Below are positions 32,172 to 43,231 of a stretch of 46,270 bases of DNA, in pieces. Origin of the DNA: Hydrogenophaga sp. (lineage in GTDB: Bacteria; Pseudomonadota; Gammaproteobacteria; Burkholderiales; Burkholderiaceae_C); contig JAURYH010000068.1 in NCBI GenBank assembly GCA_030653975.1, positions 1 to 46,270 on the forward strand, read 5' to 3'. The notes under the pieces are model-generated. The model was not told the DNA's origin. It did not search any database and was given only the letters and a program-made list of their open reading frames with translations. The stretch's first letter is position 1. Each line of letters starts with the position of its first letter. Position numbers and translations under genes: made by a program.

Positions 32172-32363
32172 ATGAATCCATCCCAAGCCCTCACCATCCC
32201 CGGCCTGGAGCAGGTCTACGATGCGCTGGCCACCGCCATCGACGCCGCCGGCGAGCACAAATCCGAGCTGTTCCTCGTCAAGCTCGCGCTGCTGAACGCC
32301 CAGGCGCTGGCCGACCCGGTGGTGTTTCAGGCGCACATCGATGCCGCGTTGAAAGACCTTTGA
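32172..32363 (+). CDS. Small DUF2783-like protein
   Basis: A 63-residue, mostly helical protein (GLEQVYDALATAIDAAGE, LFLVKLALLNAQALADPVVF) starting one base after the monooxygenase stop, so it is probably co-translated. Its size, helical character and location match the DUF2783 family, small proteins found next to FAD hydroxylases. Its role is unknown; it may help assemble or regulate the hydroxylase. Confidence 0.75.
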   Translation: MNPSQALTIPGLEQVYDALATAIDAAGEHKSELFLVKLALLNAQALADPVVFQAHIDAALKDL

Positions 32364-32435
32364 GCCGAGCAGCCCTATAGAGCGGCGGGGCAGGGGGTAA
32401 ACCGTACACTTGTAGGTTATCCCCCGATTGCCCCC

Positions 32436-34802
<2,367 letters not shown>

Positions 34803-35050
34803 CTTGAAGCCTCACTTATGTGGGGTTCATCGTGCCGGTCGAGGTTTTACTCGTCCGCTGGTTTGAGGCCGTGTGACGATGTCCAGCGGCAGGTGCCCGC
34901 CGAAGTCGTTGGGTGCGCCGTTGATGCGCAGACCCAGGGCGGTGCAGTTGATCTGACCGGCCTTCTTGAAAATCAACAGGCTTTGTCGTTTTGCAGTAAA
35001 TCCCTGTGCAGTATCGCTCGTTATCCAGGATGGATGCTGGTGTTGTTGTG
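34803..35050. other. Gap between ygiQ and the transposase remnant
   Basis: About 250 bases with no convincing gene. Short frames exist on both strands, including a minus-strand one with PNDFGGHLPLDIVT, but none has a start context or a family I recognise. The composition is less GC-rich near 34970-35090. It may be debris from insertion and deletion events linked to the adjacent IS630 remnant. Confidence 0.5.
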
Positions 35051-35620
35051 TTACCAAGTTGCGTTCGAAAATATGGAATTAATCCACCCGAATCCAGTCA
35101 TTGATCGGGTTTGACATGGGTCGGCCTCGAGATCGCACAAGCCGGTGGTGAACGCGGACACGACCGCATCGAGATCTGCGAAAACGTGATTGGCGAAGCA
35201 GTCTTCTCGAATCGCCTCCCACAGATGCTCGGCGGGGTTCAGCTCGGGGCTGCAGGGTGGCAGCATGAGCGAGCGCATGTTCTGTGGCACGACCAGTTCG
35301 CCGGCCAGATGCCAGCCCGCCTGGTCCATGACCATGAGGACGAACTCGTCGGCGTGGCGTTGTGCGACCTCGTCCTGGAGCATCAACCGCAGGCGGCGAC
35401 CCCGCTCAGCCTGGCGAAAGACCTCTTGGCCTACCGTGCGGCGCATTTTTTTTAAAGGCGGACTGGGCCGCTTGGTCTGCTTTCGGATGCCTGGGTCGCG
35501 GCACGACCTTGCGCCAGCCGTGTCGCTCCAGCAGTCGGTAGATCGTCGAACGCGCGACGTCCTTGCCTGAGTGCTCTCGGTAGGCCTGCTGCCCCTGCTC
35601 TGGGGCAGCAGGCCGGCCAC
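35051..35620 (-). pseudogene. Decayed IS630-family transposase
   Basis: The C-terminal part (35051 to about 35450) keeps DDE-type motifs: VLMVMDQAGWH, the conserved LPPCSPELNPAEHLW, and AIREDCF. The preceding part, with STIYRLLERHGWRKVVPRP and HPKADQAAQSAFKKN, is in another frame; the break is at a run of eight A residues (35446-35453) and is repaired by removing one base. Only about 215 residues are recognisable against roughly 340 for a full transposase, so the N-terminus is missing. The 5' boundary is approximate. Slippage at the A-run could restore the frame, but with the N-terminus gone the copy is most likely dead. Confidence 0.8.
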
Positions 35621-35634
35621 GATCACCGGCACCG

Positions 35635-36192
35635 TCATCGCCTTGGGGCGCACGCGCGAGCCTGTCGCCGGCGCAGCCACACCAGGCCGAGTCCGGCCAA
35701 TGCCAAAGACACATAGTTCAAGATCATGAACCAGGGCGTGTTCCAGGCCAGCCCATCAAAACCCCAATAGGTCACCGGATAGAAAACGGGGGAGGGATAG
35801 AACTCAGCGGAGTGGGTGAACACGTCGATCAGGATGTGCGACCACCAGCCCAACAAGGGAATCCAGAACCGCTTCAGCCCTATCCAGATGACGGTGGTGA
35901 CCACGCCAGCCACCAGGGCGCTGTGCATCACACAGTGCAGGTGGTGGGTGAGTTCCGTGACGACCGGAGACAGCGCAGGCTCGTACCCCGGCAGGGCGTT
36001 GGCGTAGGCCAGCAGGACCGTCCACCCGCCGGGCGTGAACAGCGCCAGGTACACCAATGGCAACAACTGCGCAAGGTCGGGCACCACCGCCATGCCGACC
36101 GCCAGCACCGTGGTGCGGCGGTCCAGGCGCCTGTGGCGATGCAGCCAGGCGGCACCGACGCCCACCCACAGTCCATGCGCCAGGATGTCCAT
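35635..36192 (-). CDS. YdjM-like membrane-bound hydrolase-family protein (DUF457)
   Basis: A 185-residue polytopic membrane protein with four or more hydrophobic segments and histidines in HGLWVGVGAAWL, ELTHHLHCVMHS and WWSHILIDVFTHS, which recall the metal-dependent YdjM/DUF457 family. It begins two bases after the copA stop (ATG 36192; a TTG at 36198 overlaps that stop). The last few residues (RRRQARACAPRR) may derive from DNA next to the transposase remnant, so the C-terminus could be altered. Its role in the copper cluster is unknown. Confidence 0.75.
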   Translation of the reverse strand: MDILAHGLWVGVGAAWLHRHRRLDRRTTVLAVGMAVVPDLAQLLPLVYLALFTPGGWTVLLAYANALPGYEPALSPVVTELTHHLHCVMHSALVAGVVTTVIWIGLKRFWIPLLGWWSHILIDVFTHSAEFYPSPVFYPVTYWGFDGLAWNTPWFMILNYVSLALAGLGLVWLRRRQARACAPRR

Positions 36193-36194
36193 GG

Positions 36195-38558
36195 TCAATG
36201 GCGCCCTGGGGGCTCCACCGGCTGAATTCGGACCGCCCGCAGGCGCAGGGCATTGCCGATGACCGAGACCGAACTCAGGCTCATGGCCAGCGCGGCGATC
36301 ATGGGCGAGAGCAGCCAGCCGGTGAACGGGTACAGAAGACCCGCCGCCAGCGGAATGCCCAGCGCGTTGTACACAAAGGCAAACGCCAGGTTCTGCTTCA
36401 TGTTGGCCACGGTGGCCACCGAGAGGTCGCGCGCGGTGGCGATGCCGCGCAGGTCCCCCTTCACCAGGGTGAGCTGGGCGCTGTTCATGGCCACGTCGGT
36501 ACCGGTGCCCATGGCGATGCCCACATCCGCCCGCGCCAGCGCCGGCGCGTCGTTGATGCCATCACCCGCCATCGCCACCACACGGCCTTCGGCCTGGAGC
36601 TTTTCGACCAGCTTGAGTTTGTCGGCGGGCTTGACCTCGCCATGCACCTCGTCGATGCCCAGTCGCTGGCCCACGGCGCGCGCGGTGGTCAGGCCGTCGC
36701 CGGTGGCCATCACCACGCGGATGTGGGCCAGGCGCAGCGAGGCCAGGGCATCGGCCGTGGTGGCCTTGACCGGGTCCGAAACCGCCAGCAGACCGGCCAG
36801 TTTCCGGTCCACCGCCAGGTGCATGACACTGGCGCCCTGCCCACGCAGTGCTTCGGCCTCGGTGGCCAGCGGCGACACATCCACCCCGAGCTGCTGCATC
36901 AGCGCGGTGTTGCCCAGCGCCAGCTGCTGCGAACCCACAATACCCTGCACACCGATGCCGGATTCGGAGTCGAACTGCTCGGGCTTGTCCAACATCAGCC
37001 CCTGTTCTTTCGCGGCGGCCACGATGGCGGCGGCCAGCGGGTGCTCGCTGCCCTGGTCCAGGCTGGCCGCCAGGCGCAACACCTCGGTTTCCGAGAACCC
37101 ACCGAAACCCATCGCCCGCTCGAAGGTCGGCCGCCCTTCGGTCAGGGTGCCGGTCTTGTCCACGATCAGCGTGTCCACCTTGCGCAGGTTCTCGATGGCG
37201 GCGGCGTCGCGGAACAGCACGCCGTGCGTGGCGCCGCGCCCGGTTGCGACCATGATCGACATGGGCGTGGCCAGGCCCAGGGCACAGGGGCAGGCGATGA
37301 TCAGCACCGCCACGGCGTTGATCAGCGCATAGACCCAGCTCGGCTCGGGCCCGAACAGACCCCAGCCCAGGAAGGTGAGCAAGGCAATGCCCACCACGCC
37401 GACCACGAAGTAGCCCGCCACCTGGTCGGCCATGCGCTGCATGGGCGCGCGCGAGCGCTGCGCCATGGCCACCATCTGCACGATCTGCGCCAGCACGGTG
37501 GCCGAGCCCACGTGTTCGGAGCGCATCACCAGCGCGCCGCTGGTGTTGAGCGTGGCGCCAATGAGCTTGTCGCCCACCCGCTTCGTGACCGGCAGCGGCT
37601 CGCCGGTGAGCATGGATTCGTCGACTGCGCTGCTGCCCTCGACCACGGTGCCGTCCACCGGCACCTTCTCGCCGGGGCGCACGCGCAGCAAGTCGCCCAC
37701 GTGCACATGGCCGAGCGGCACGTCTTCTTCCTGGCCGTCGGCGCCGATGCGGCGCGCCGTCTTGGGCGCCAAGCCCAGCAGCGAGCGGATGGCAGCCGAT
37801 GTCTGCGAGCGGGCCTTGAGCTCCAGCAACTGTCCCAGCAAGGTGAGCGAGATGATCACCGCGGCCGCCTCGAAGTACACCGCCACGCGCCCCATGGAGA
37901 GAAACGAGTCGGGGAAGACCTGCGGGGCCACCGTGGCCACCACGCTGTACACAAAGGCCGCGCCCGTTCCCAGACTGATCAGGGTCCACATGTTGGGGCT
38001 GCGGTTCACCACCGACTGCACGCCGCGCACAAAGAAGGGCCAGCCCGCCCACAACACGATCGGCACCGAGAGCACGAGTTCGATCCAACTCTGAACCGCC
38101 ATGTCGAACCAGCCCAGGCTGTGTCCAAACATGGCCAGTACGGTGACGACCACGGTGAGCGGCAAGGTCCACCAGAAGCGGTGCTGGAAGTCCTTGAGTT
38201 CGGGGTTCTCCTGTTCCTCCAGTTCGGGCAGCAAGGGCTCCAGCGTCATGCCGCACTTGGGGCAGTTGCCGGGGTGGTCCTGCCGGATCTCCGGGTGCAT
38301 TGGGCAGGTGTAGACCGTGCCCGCCGCCGCGGGAGCCTGTTCTGGCGCTGGGGCTATGGCGAGGTATTGCCGGGGGTTCACCACGAACTTGCCCTGGCAC
38401 TTCGCGCTGCAGAAATAGAAGGTCCGGCCTTCGTGGACCGACCGGTGAACCGATTGCTCGGTGACAGTCATACCGCACACGGGGTCCTTGAGCGCCGCCG
38501 GATCGGTTTGTTTGGCCTGGGAATGGTCGGCAGTGTACCGGTGCGATGACATATCCAT
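36195..38558 (-). CDS. copA: Copper-exporting P1B-type ATPase (CopA/SilP-like)
   Basis: A 787-residue heavy-metal ATPase that pumps Cu+ (or Ag+) from cytosol to periplasm. In order: an N-terminal YHS-like domain (DPVCGMTV, 25-32), a metal-binding motif [20 protein letters not shown] (about 83-105), membrane helices, the actuator TGEP loop, the transport motif CPC (423-425), the phosphorylation site DKTGT (Asp467) and GDGINDAP. A classic N-terminal HMA/CXXC domain is absent. The ATG has AAGGAG at good spacing. It lies near the end of the copper cluster; Cu+ rather than Ag+ is inferred from neighbours. Confidence 0.94.
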   Translation of the reverse strand: MDMSSHRYTADHSQAKQTDPAALKDPVCGMTVTEQSVHRSVHEGRTFYFCSAKCQGKFVVNPRQYLAIAPAPEQAPAAAGTVYTCPMHPEIRQDHPGNCPKCGMTLEPLLPELEEQENPELKDFQHRFWWTLPLTVVVTVLAMFGHSLGWFDMAVQSWIELVLSVPIVLWAGWPFFVRGVQSVVNRSPNMWTLISLGTGAAFVYSVVATVAPQVFPDSFLSMGRVAVYFEAAAVIISLTLLGQLLELKARSQTSAAIRSLLGLAPKTARRIGADGQEEDVPLGHVHVGDLLRVRPGEKVPVDGTVVEGSSAVDESMLTGEPLPVTKRVGDKLIGATLNTSGALVMRSEHVGSATVLAQIVQMVAMAQRSRAPMQRMADQVAGYFVVGVVGIALLTFLGWGLFGPEPSWVYALINAVAVLIIACPCALGLATPMSIMVATGRGATHGVLFRDAAAIENLRKVDTLIVDKTGTLTEGRPTFERAMGFGGFSETEVLRLAASLDQGSEHPLAAAIVAAAKEQGLMLDKPEQFDSESGIGVQGIVGSQQLALGNTALMQQLGVDVSPLATEAEALRGQGASVMHLAVDRKLAGLLAVSDPVKATTADALASLRLAHIRVVMATGDGLTTARAVGQRLGIDEVHGEVKPADKLKLVEKLQAEGRVVAMAGDGINDAPALARADVGIAMGTGTDVAMNSAQLTLVKGDLRGIATARDLSVATVANMKQNLAFAFVYNALGIPLAAGLLYPFTGWLLSPMIAALAMSLSSVSVIGNALRLRAVRIQPVEPPGRH

Positions 38559-38654
38559 TGAGTGGCTCCTTCCTGATTCTCTTTTCGACCCCGACCGTTT
38601 GGCTCACCCGCTGCACCATCCGGGCGACCCGATGGCCTGACCTCGGCCTGTTCT

Positions 38655-39701
38655 TCAAGGGCTCACGCTGACCCCATTGGGTCCAGCGCCAACCGCGATG
38701 GTGGCAACGGACTTGCGCGTCTGGACATCAATGACCGAGACCGAATTTGCGTACAGATTGGTCACGTAGGCATGGCGCCCATCGCTTCCCACCACCACGC
38801 CGTGCGCGCCGCTGCCGGTGCGGATTCGCTGTGTGTTGAAGGTCGAGAGATCGATCACGCTCACAGTATTGCCGGGGCTCTTTCGGCTGCCCTGATTGGC
38901 CACAAAGAGCAAGCGGTTGTCGGGTGTCGCATAGAGCTGGATCGGCACATCGCCGACCCGCACTTTGCGGATCACCTCGCGGCTGACCGGGTCGATGACC
39001 GCGACCTGGCCCTCTTGCGACAAGGACACGAAGGCGAGCCGACCGTCGGGCGTGAAGCCCACCTGGGCAGGGCCTTTGCCCACCGGGAGCTGAGCGATTT
39101 CCTGGCGGCTTTCCGTGTCGATGACCGAGACCGTTCCGCCCTTCAGGTTCGCGACGTACGCCTGTTTGCCATCCGGGCTCAACCGGATGCCGTGGGGGAA
39201 GGCTCCGGTGGGAATGGTGTCGACGACCTCCAGCTTGCGGGTGTCCACCACGCTGAGGGTGTTGTCGCCACCGTTCGTGACATAGGCCCAGCGGCTGTCG
39301 GCAGACACCACCACATGGGCCGGGTGCTTGCCGACCACCACCTTGGCCACGACCTGGTCTGTCTCGGTGTCGATGGCCCAGACTTCACCCACATCCGCCA
39401 TGGCGCCGTGCTCGGTCGCCGACATGCCCGCATGGGCCATGCCGGCAGCGGCCGGTTTGGGCGCGCCGTTGTTGGTGACCCAGACCCGTTTTCCATCGGG
39501 CGCCACCTGGACGTTGTGGGCTCCCGCACCCACGGCAATGCTGCGGGTGACCTTGAAGGTTTCGGCGTCGATCACGCTGACGGTACCGGCACCTTCATTG
39601 GCCACAAAGATCTTGCGATCAGCGGCGTAGGTGGACAGGCTGCCGACCAGGAACGCCGCGGGCACAAGGGCCAGCAGCCAGGTTGTTTTTCTGGGTTTCA
39701 C
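38655..39701 (-). CDS. YncE-like secreted beta-propeller protein with a Met/His-rich loop
   Basis: A 348-residue protein with a signal peptide (about 1-26; LLALVPAAFLVGSLSTYA) and repeated YVTN-type blades (such as IFVANEGAGTVSVIDAET and VWVTNNG). One blade carries a Met/His-rich insertion (GMAHAGMSATEHGAM), suggesting metal binding. The start is a GTG at 39701 with GGAG upstream. Such propellers can bind metals or partner proteins in the periplasm. It lies 96 bases upstream of copA. The function is not known. Confidence 0.82.
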   Translation of the reverse strand: MKPRKTTWLLALVPAAFLVGSLSTYAADRKIFVANEGAGTVSVIDAETFKVTRSIAVGAGAHNVQVAPDGKRVWVTNNGAPKPAAAGMAHAGMSATEHGAMADVGEVWAIDTETDQVVAKVVVGKHPAHVVVSADSRWAYVTNGGDNTLSVVDTRKLEVVDTIPTGAFPHGIRLSPDGKQAYVANLKGGTVSVIDTESRQEIAQLPVGKGPAQVGFTPDGRLAFVSLSQEGQVAVIDPVSREVIRKVRVGDVPIQLYATPDNRLLFVANQGSRKSPGNTVSVIDLSTFNTQRIRTGSGAHGVVVGSDGRHAYVTNLYANSVSVIDVQTRKSVATIAVGAGPNGVSVSP

Positions 39702-39764
39702 AAGGTTCTCCGGTTTGAATTTCAAGCGGGTGCAGGGCCGGGGCCCCCATGGGACGGCCACTAT

Positions 39765-40415
39765 TCAGCCTGCCGGCGCTGCGCCGGACAGGCGGGGAAT
39801 GAAGCGAGGGGTTCGTTCGGCGTAGTTCTGGAAGGTCTCTCCAAACTGCGCCCGCATTTCGGACTCTTCCGAGAGGGCCAGACGACCGTACATCACCAGC
39901 AGGACGGGGAACATGAGCAGGGTCAGCAGGGTCGGCCACTGCAACAGAAAACCCAGCAGGATGAGCACGAAGGCCACGTACTGCGGGTGCCGGATGCGGG
40001 CGTAAGGCCCGGTGGTCGCCAGCAAATGGCCGCGCTGCGCGTGATAGAGCACATGCCACGAACTCGACAGCAGGTAGAAGCCATACCCCAGAAAGACGTA
40101 GCTGGCGATGTGCAGCACACCGAAATGGGGATCGCCTGTCTCGCCCAGCAAGGTGGACCACAGGTGACCGCTGTCATGGGTCAGCAGGTCAAGACCGGGA
40201 AACCGTGTCGCCAGCCAACCCGACATCAGGTAGATGGTCAGCGGGAATCCATACATCTCGACAAACAAGGCCACGACGAATGCGGAGAAAGCACCGAAGG
40301 TTCGCCAATCGCGCGCGGTGGCCGGTTTGAAGAAGCTGAAGGCGAACAGGATGAAGACGGCCGAGTTGAGGGCCACCAGGGACCACAGGCCATAGGCCGT
40401 TTCACCGTGATTCAT
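39765..40415 (-). CDS. Isoprenylcysteine carboxyl methyltransferase-like membrane protein
   Basis: A 216-residue polytopic membrane protein with hydrophobic segments throughout and the C-terminal motif GPYARIRHPQYVAFVL, followed by EESEMRAQFGETFQNYAER, which fits the ICMT/PEMT family of SAM-dependent membrane methyltransferases. Bacteria lack prenylated proteins of the eukaryotic type, so the substrate is unknown. Its start overlaps the stop of the DUF2933 gene (ATGA). Homologues are often found near copper-resistance genes, as far as I recall. Confidence 0.78.
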   Translation of the reverse strand: MNHGETAYGLWSLVALNSAVFILFAFSFFKPATARDWRTFGAFSAFVVALFVEMYGFPLTIYLMSGWLATRFPGLDLLTHDSGHLWSTLLGETGDPHFGVLHIASYVFLGYGFYLLSSSWHVLYHAQRGHLLATTGPYARIRHPQYVAFVLILLGFLLQWPTLLTLLMFPVLLVMYGRLALSEESEMRAQFGETFQNYAERTPRFIPRLSGAAPAG

Positions 40416-40696
40416 GACCGATCTCTCGGGTTCGCCTGGGCGGGCTCTTCTGCCCTGGTCCGCGGCTGCTCAGGACTTCCGTGATGACCATGAGCGCCGT
40501 GGCGGCGATGCATGAAAAGATGCATCAATGGGCAGGCCAGAATCAGCAGAAACGGCAGGACACCGAAGAGGTGTGCCCGGTGCTCGGCCAGCAGAAAGAA
40601 GGCAGCGACCGCGCCCAGCACCAGCAAGCCGACGCCATAGCGCGTGCGCCACAGGTTCTTGGGTTGTTGAGCGTGGGGAGAGGCAGGGTGTTTCAT
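40412..40696 (-). CDS. DUF2933 small membrane protein
   Basis: A 94-residue protein with one or two membrane segments (YGVGLLVLGAVAAFFLLAEH and LFGVLPFLLILACPLMHLFM) and a C-terminal His-rich tail (HRRHGAHGHHG) that could bind metal. The size, the CPLMHLFMHRRHGAHGHHG motif and the neighbourhood match the DUF2933 family, commonly linked with copper resistance genes. ATG 40696 has GGAAAA upstream. It overlaps the methyltransferase gene by four bases. Confidence 0.8.
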   Translation of the reverse strand: MKHPASPHAQQPKNLWRTRYGVGLLVLGAVAAFFLLAEHRAHLFGVLPFLLILACPLMHLFMHRRHGAHGHHGSPEQPRTRAEEPAQANPRDRS

Positions 40697-40787
40697 TTCA
40701 GTTTTCCATGGCACCGAAGAGCCACCCCGACGCATGAAACAGCGCCGTCCAGGGCGCCGCCGGGCCGGCTTTGCCGGACGGCCAGTG

Positions 40788-40829
40788 CCGCCGCCCCCTT
40801 GAGGGGTGACGCGAAGCGGCGCGGGGGTG
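40788..40829. repeat. GC-rich dispersed repeat, related to the repeat at the left edge
   Basis: Contains CCCCTTGAGGGG (40795-40806), a short perfect palindrome, plus GACGCGAAGCGGCGCGGGGG. Read on the minus strand it resembles the order CCCCC-CGC-GCCGC-GCG-CCCC-GAGGGGGC at 56-104. It sits in the 140-base gap between the CopA-type oxidase and the DUF2933 gene; another hairpin (GCCGGCTTTGCCGG, 40764-40777) lies beside it. Confidence 0.6.
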
Positions 40830-40836
40830 TTGCATC

Positions 40837-42504
40837 CTAGGTTTTCACCGTGTAACGCAGCATCATTCCGGCCTCTGCGTGTTCGAGCGTGTGGCAGTGG
40901 AAGACATAGTCCTGGTCGCCCGCGTGCGGATGGGCAAAGTCGACGGCGATGCGCACCGACTCGCCGGGCCAGACCTGCACGGTGTCAACGACGCCCTGGT
41001 CCTGCGGCAGCAGGCCCCTGGCGCCGGCCAGCCCGCGCACCAGCGCGGGACTGCCCAGGCGCTCGATCACGCGGAACGGGAAGCCGTGAAGGTGCATGGG
41101 ATGCGGCATGCTGCGCTCGGCGTTTTCGATCAGCCAGGTCTCGCGGGCACCGCGCCGCACGCTCAGCGCCGCAATCTTCGGATCAAATACCCCGCCGTTG
41201 ATCGTCCAGTTGCCCTGGCCGTTGTGCCCGAGCTGCATGCGGCGCGGTGGGTTCTGGGAAGCGGTGGCTGCGGGCAGGCTGGACAGCACCGTGGGGATGC
41301 GGCGCTCGTATTTGGCCGAAGGTTTCACGTCGATGCGCATCAGCGCACGTGCATCCCCTTCCATGGCCATCGGCGCGGACGATGCGGCCGCTGGCGCCGT
41401 GCCGTGCTGGCTGTGGTCCATGCCAGCCATAGCTGGCGTGGCGGGGCTGGTGTGGCCCATGTCATGGCCGCCTTCAGCGTGCATGGGGTCGAAAGCGAGC
41501 GAGGCCAGCGTCACAGGCCGGCCGGGATCGGCTTCGCGCAGGTCCACCAGCACGTCCAGCCGCTGGCCGGGGGAGATGAAGGTCTGGTCGATGCGCAGCG
41601 GCTGGGCCAGCAAGCCGCCGTCGGTGCCCGCCAGGAAGAAGCCCAGGCGGCGCCCGCCCTGCACGAACGCGAGCCGGTAGCTGCGCGCGTTGCAGCCGTT
41701 GAGGATGCGAAAGCGCACGATGCGGCGCCCGGCCTGGATGAACGGTCGCTCGGTCAGGTTGACCAGCAGACGGTCGCCCACCCAGCCCCCGAAGGACTGG
41801 GCCGCTGTCGGCGCGTAGCGCAGCCGGCCTTGCGCGTCGAACTCGCGGTCCTGCAGCACGAGGGGGATTTCGCTGTCGCCCAGGGCCAGGTCCAGTTCCT
41901 TGCGCAGCGCGGCTTCTTCGTCGTCTTCGACGAACAGCAGGCTGGCCAGGCCGTGGTAGGCCTGCTGCGGGATGTACCCGTGCGCGTGGGGGTGGTACCA
42001 GTACATGGAAGCGCGGTCGCGCAGGGCAAAGGCGTAGTCCATGCGGCCCCCGGGGGGCACCACGTTGAGACCGTTGCCGTCGTTGCGCGAATCCACGCTC
42101 AGGCCGTGCCAGTGGATGACGGTGGGTTGATCGATGTCGTTGATCAGCCGCACACGCATCTCGTCGCCCCGGCGGGCCAACAGAGCGGGATTCAGGAAGG
42201 TCTTGCCGCCCGACTCCACCGCATAGGCCAGGATGGGGGTGCGCCGACCGGGCAGCACCTCGATGGTGCTGCGCACCACATGCACTTCGCGGAATTCGGA
42301 AGCGGGCAGCACGCCGTAGAGGCCACTGCTGCCGGGCAGCCGCAACGGGTTGGCAAAGCCAGCCGCCTCTGTTTCCATCCCGGTGATTTCTTCGGCCATG
42401 GTGTCAGAGACACCGGGGGTGGCGGCCAGAACCCCCGGAACGGACCCGGCCGCACCCAATGCGCCCATGCTGCCGAGGAAGTGCCGTCGCGTGAACGTAG
42501 ACAT
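40837..42504 (-). CDS. CopA-type multicopper oxidase
   Basis: A 555-residue periplasmic multicopper oxidase. The N-terminus has a Tat signal (TRRHFLGSMGALGAAG). Copper ligands appear in order: HWHGLS, YHPHAHGY, HPMHLHGF and HCHTLEHAEAGMM. A Met/His-rich insertion (GGHDMGHTSPA, AMAGMDHSQHG) lies about 310-360, as in CopA/CueO-like copper oxidases, which turn Cu+ into less toxic Cu2+. ATG 42504 has AGGAAT upstream. It follows the Met-rich gene by 66 bases. Twin-arginine export of a folded, copper-loaded enzyme is inferred. Confidence 0.92.
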   Translation of the reverse strand: MSTFTRRHFLGSMGALGAAGSVPGVLAATPGVSDTMAEEITGMETEAAGFANPLRLPGSSGLYGVLPASEFREVHVVRSTIEVLPGRRTPILAYAVESGGKTFLNPALLARRGDEMRVRLINDIDQPTVIHWHGLSVDSRNDGNGLNVVPPGGRMDYAFALRDRASMYWYHPHAHGYIPQQAYHGLASLLFVEDDEEAALRKELDLALGDSEIPLVLQDREFDAQGRLRYAPTAAQSFGGWVGDRLLVNLTERPFIQAGRRIVRFRILNGCNARSYRLAFVQGGRRLGFFLAGTDGGLLAQPLRIDQTFISPGQRLDVLVDLREADPGRPVTLASLAFDPMHAEGGHDMGHTSPATPAMAGMDHSQHGTAPAAASSAPMAMEGDARALMRIDVKPSAKYERRIPTVLSSLPAATASQNPPRRMQLGHNGQGNWTINGGVFDPKIAALSVRRGARETWLIENAERSMPHPMHLHGFPFRVIERLGSPALVRGLAGARGLLPQDQGVVDTVQVWPGESVRIAVDFAHPHAGDQDYVFHCHTLEHAEAGMMLRYTVKT

Positions 42505-42570
42505 CTCAGAATTCCTGTTGTTGGTTGAAGCGTGGTCCCGGCCGCCACGACCGTGGGCGGCCATCCCAGG

Positions 42571-43071
42571 TCACCTGGTGGCGGGAGGGGTGGTGGTGGA
42601 CGGCATGCGCTGCATCATCATGTCCATCATGGTCTGCATCATGTCCATGCGCATTTCCATCATTTGCTGGCGCTGCGCGAGTTCTGCTGGCGCGGCGTCC
42701 GGGGTCGCCATCCTTTGCATGCCACCCATGGGCTTCATGCCTTTCATCATGGCCATGCCCTCGTGCATGGCCTTCATGTGATCGGCCATCAGGGCTTCTC
42801 GCTCGGCGGCCGTCTTCGCGGCGGCCATCCGGGTGTGCTGTGCCTGCATGGTGGCCATGTGTTGCTGCATTTGCTGTTGCATCTGCGGCATCGCCGACAT
42901 GCCCTGAGGCGTGCTGGGCTGGGCGGGGGCTGGCGCCGTTTCGCTGGCGGGCGCTGCGGCGGCTGGCGTCGCAGGGTGGTGCTGCGTGTGTTCAGCGGCT
43001 GTCTGCGCCGAGGCAACGAACACCAGGCCCGAAGCCATCATTCCCACGCAAGATTGCATCCACTTGGACAT
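42571..43071 (-). CDS. Methionine-rich secreted protein, putative metal-binding
   Basis: A 166-residue protein with a signal peptide (about 1-23) followed by an Ala/Pro-rich linker with TQHHPATP, then helical repeats dense in Met, Gln and His (such as QMQQQMQQHMATMQ, MKGMKPMGGMQRM, and MMEMRMDMMQTMMDMMMQ). Of the 166 residues 33 are Met. Met-rich helices of this type bind Cu+ or Ag+ in known copper-resistance proteins. It lies directly downstream of the CusR-like box and upstream of the CopA-type oxidase. It does not match any family I recognise by name; the function is inferred. Confidence 0.75.
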   Translation of the reverse strand: MSKWMQSCVGMMASGLVFVASAQTAAEHTQHHPATPAAAAPASETAPAPAQPSTPQGMSAMPQMQQQMQQHMATMQAQHTRMAAAKTAAEREALMADHMKAMHEGMAMMKGMKPMGGMQRMATPDAAPAELAQRQQMMEMRMDMMQTMMDMMMQRMPSTTTPPATR

Positions 43072-43174
43072 ACGAATTTCCTTTCAAGACAGAGCCCTGG
43101 CAAAGACACCAGAAAACGGCACGACGGTCTGGGTGACCATTCGTGGTGCGTCAGCACCGTCGAGCCATGCGGTC

Positions 43175-43180
43175 ACTGTA
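43175..43180 (-). promoter_or_regulatory. Putative -10 box for the Met-rich/oxidase operon
   Basis: The minus strand reads TACAGT, about 104 bases upstream of the Met-rich gene start. It lacks a -35, but a CusR/CopR-like palindrome lies 34-48 bases upstream of it, as expected for an activated promoter. The leader to the start codon is about 100 bases. Confidence 0.3.
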
Positions 43181-43214
43181 GAAAAGGGATCGGGTCGGCG
43201 AGATGACGCCGAGA

Positions 43215-43228
43215 TGACAAAAATGTCA
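43215..43228. promoter_or_regulatory. CusR/CopR-like operator palindrome
   Basis: TGACAAAAATGTCA is a near-perfect inverted repeat with TGACA and TGTCA half-sites four bases apart, the spacing of E. coli CusR/PcoR boxes (TGACAANNTTGTCA). It sits three bases past the cytochrome c stop codon and about 145 bases upstream of the Met-rich gene, on whose side a promoter is expected. No matching two-component regulator is in the window; it may be beyond the right edge. Confidence 0.55.
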
Positions 43229-43231
43229 GAT

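Noticed and set aside
36057..38549. Long plus-strand open frame opposite copA
   Set aside because: Shadow of the P-type ATPase; contains no recognisable motif.
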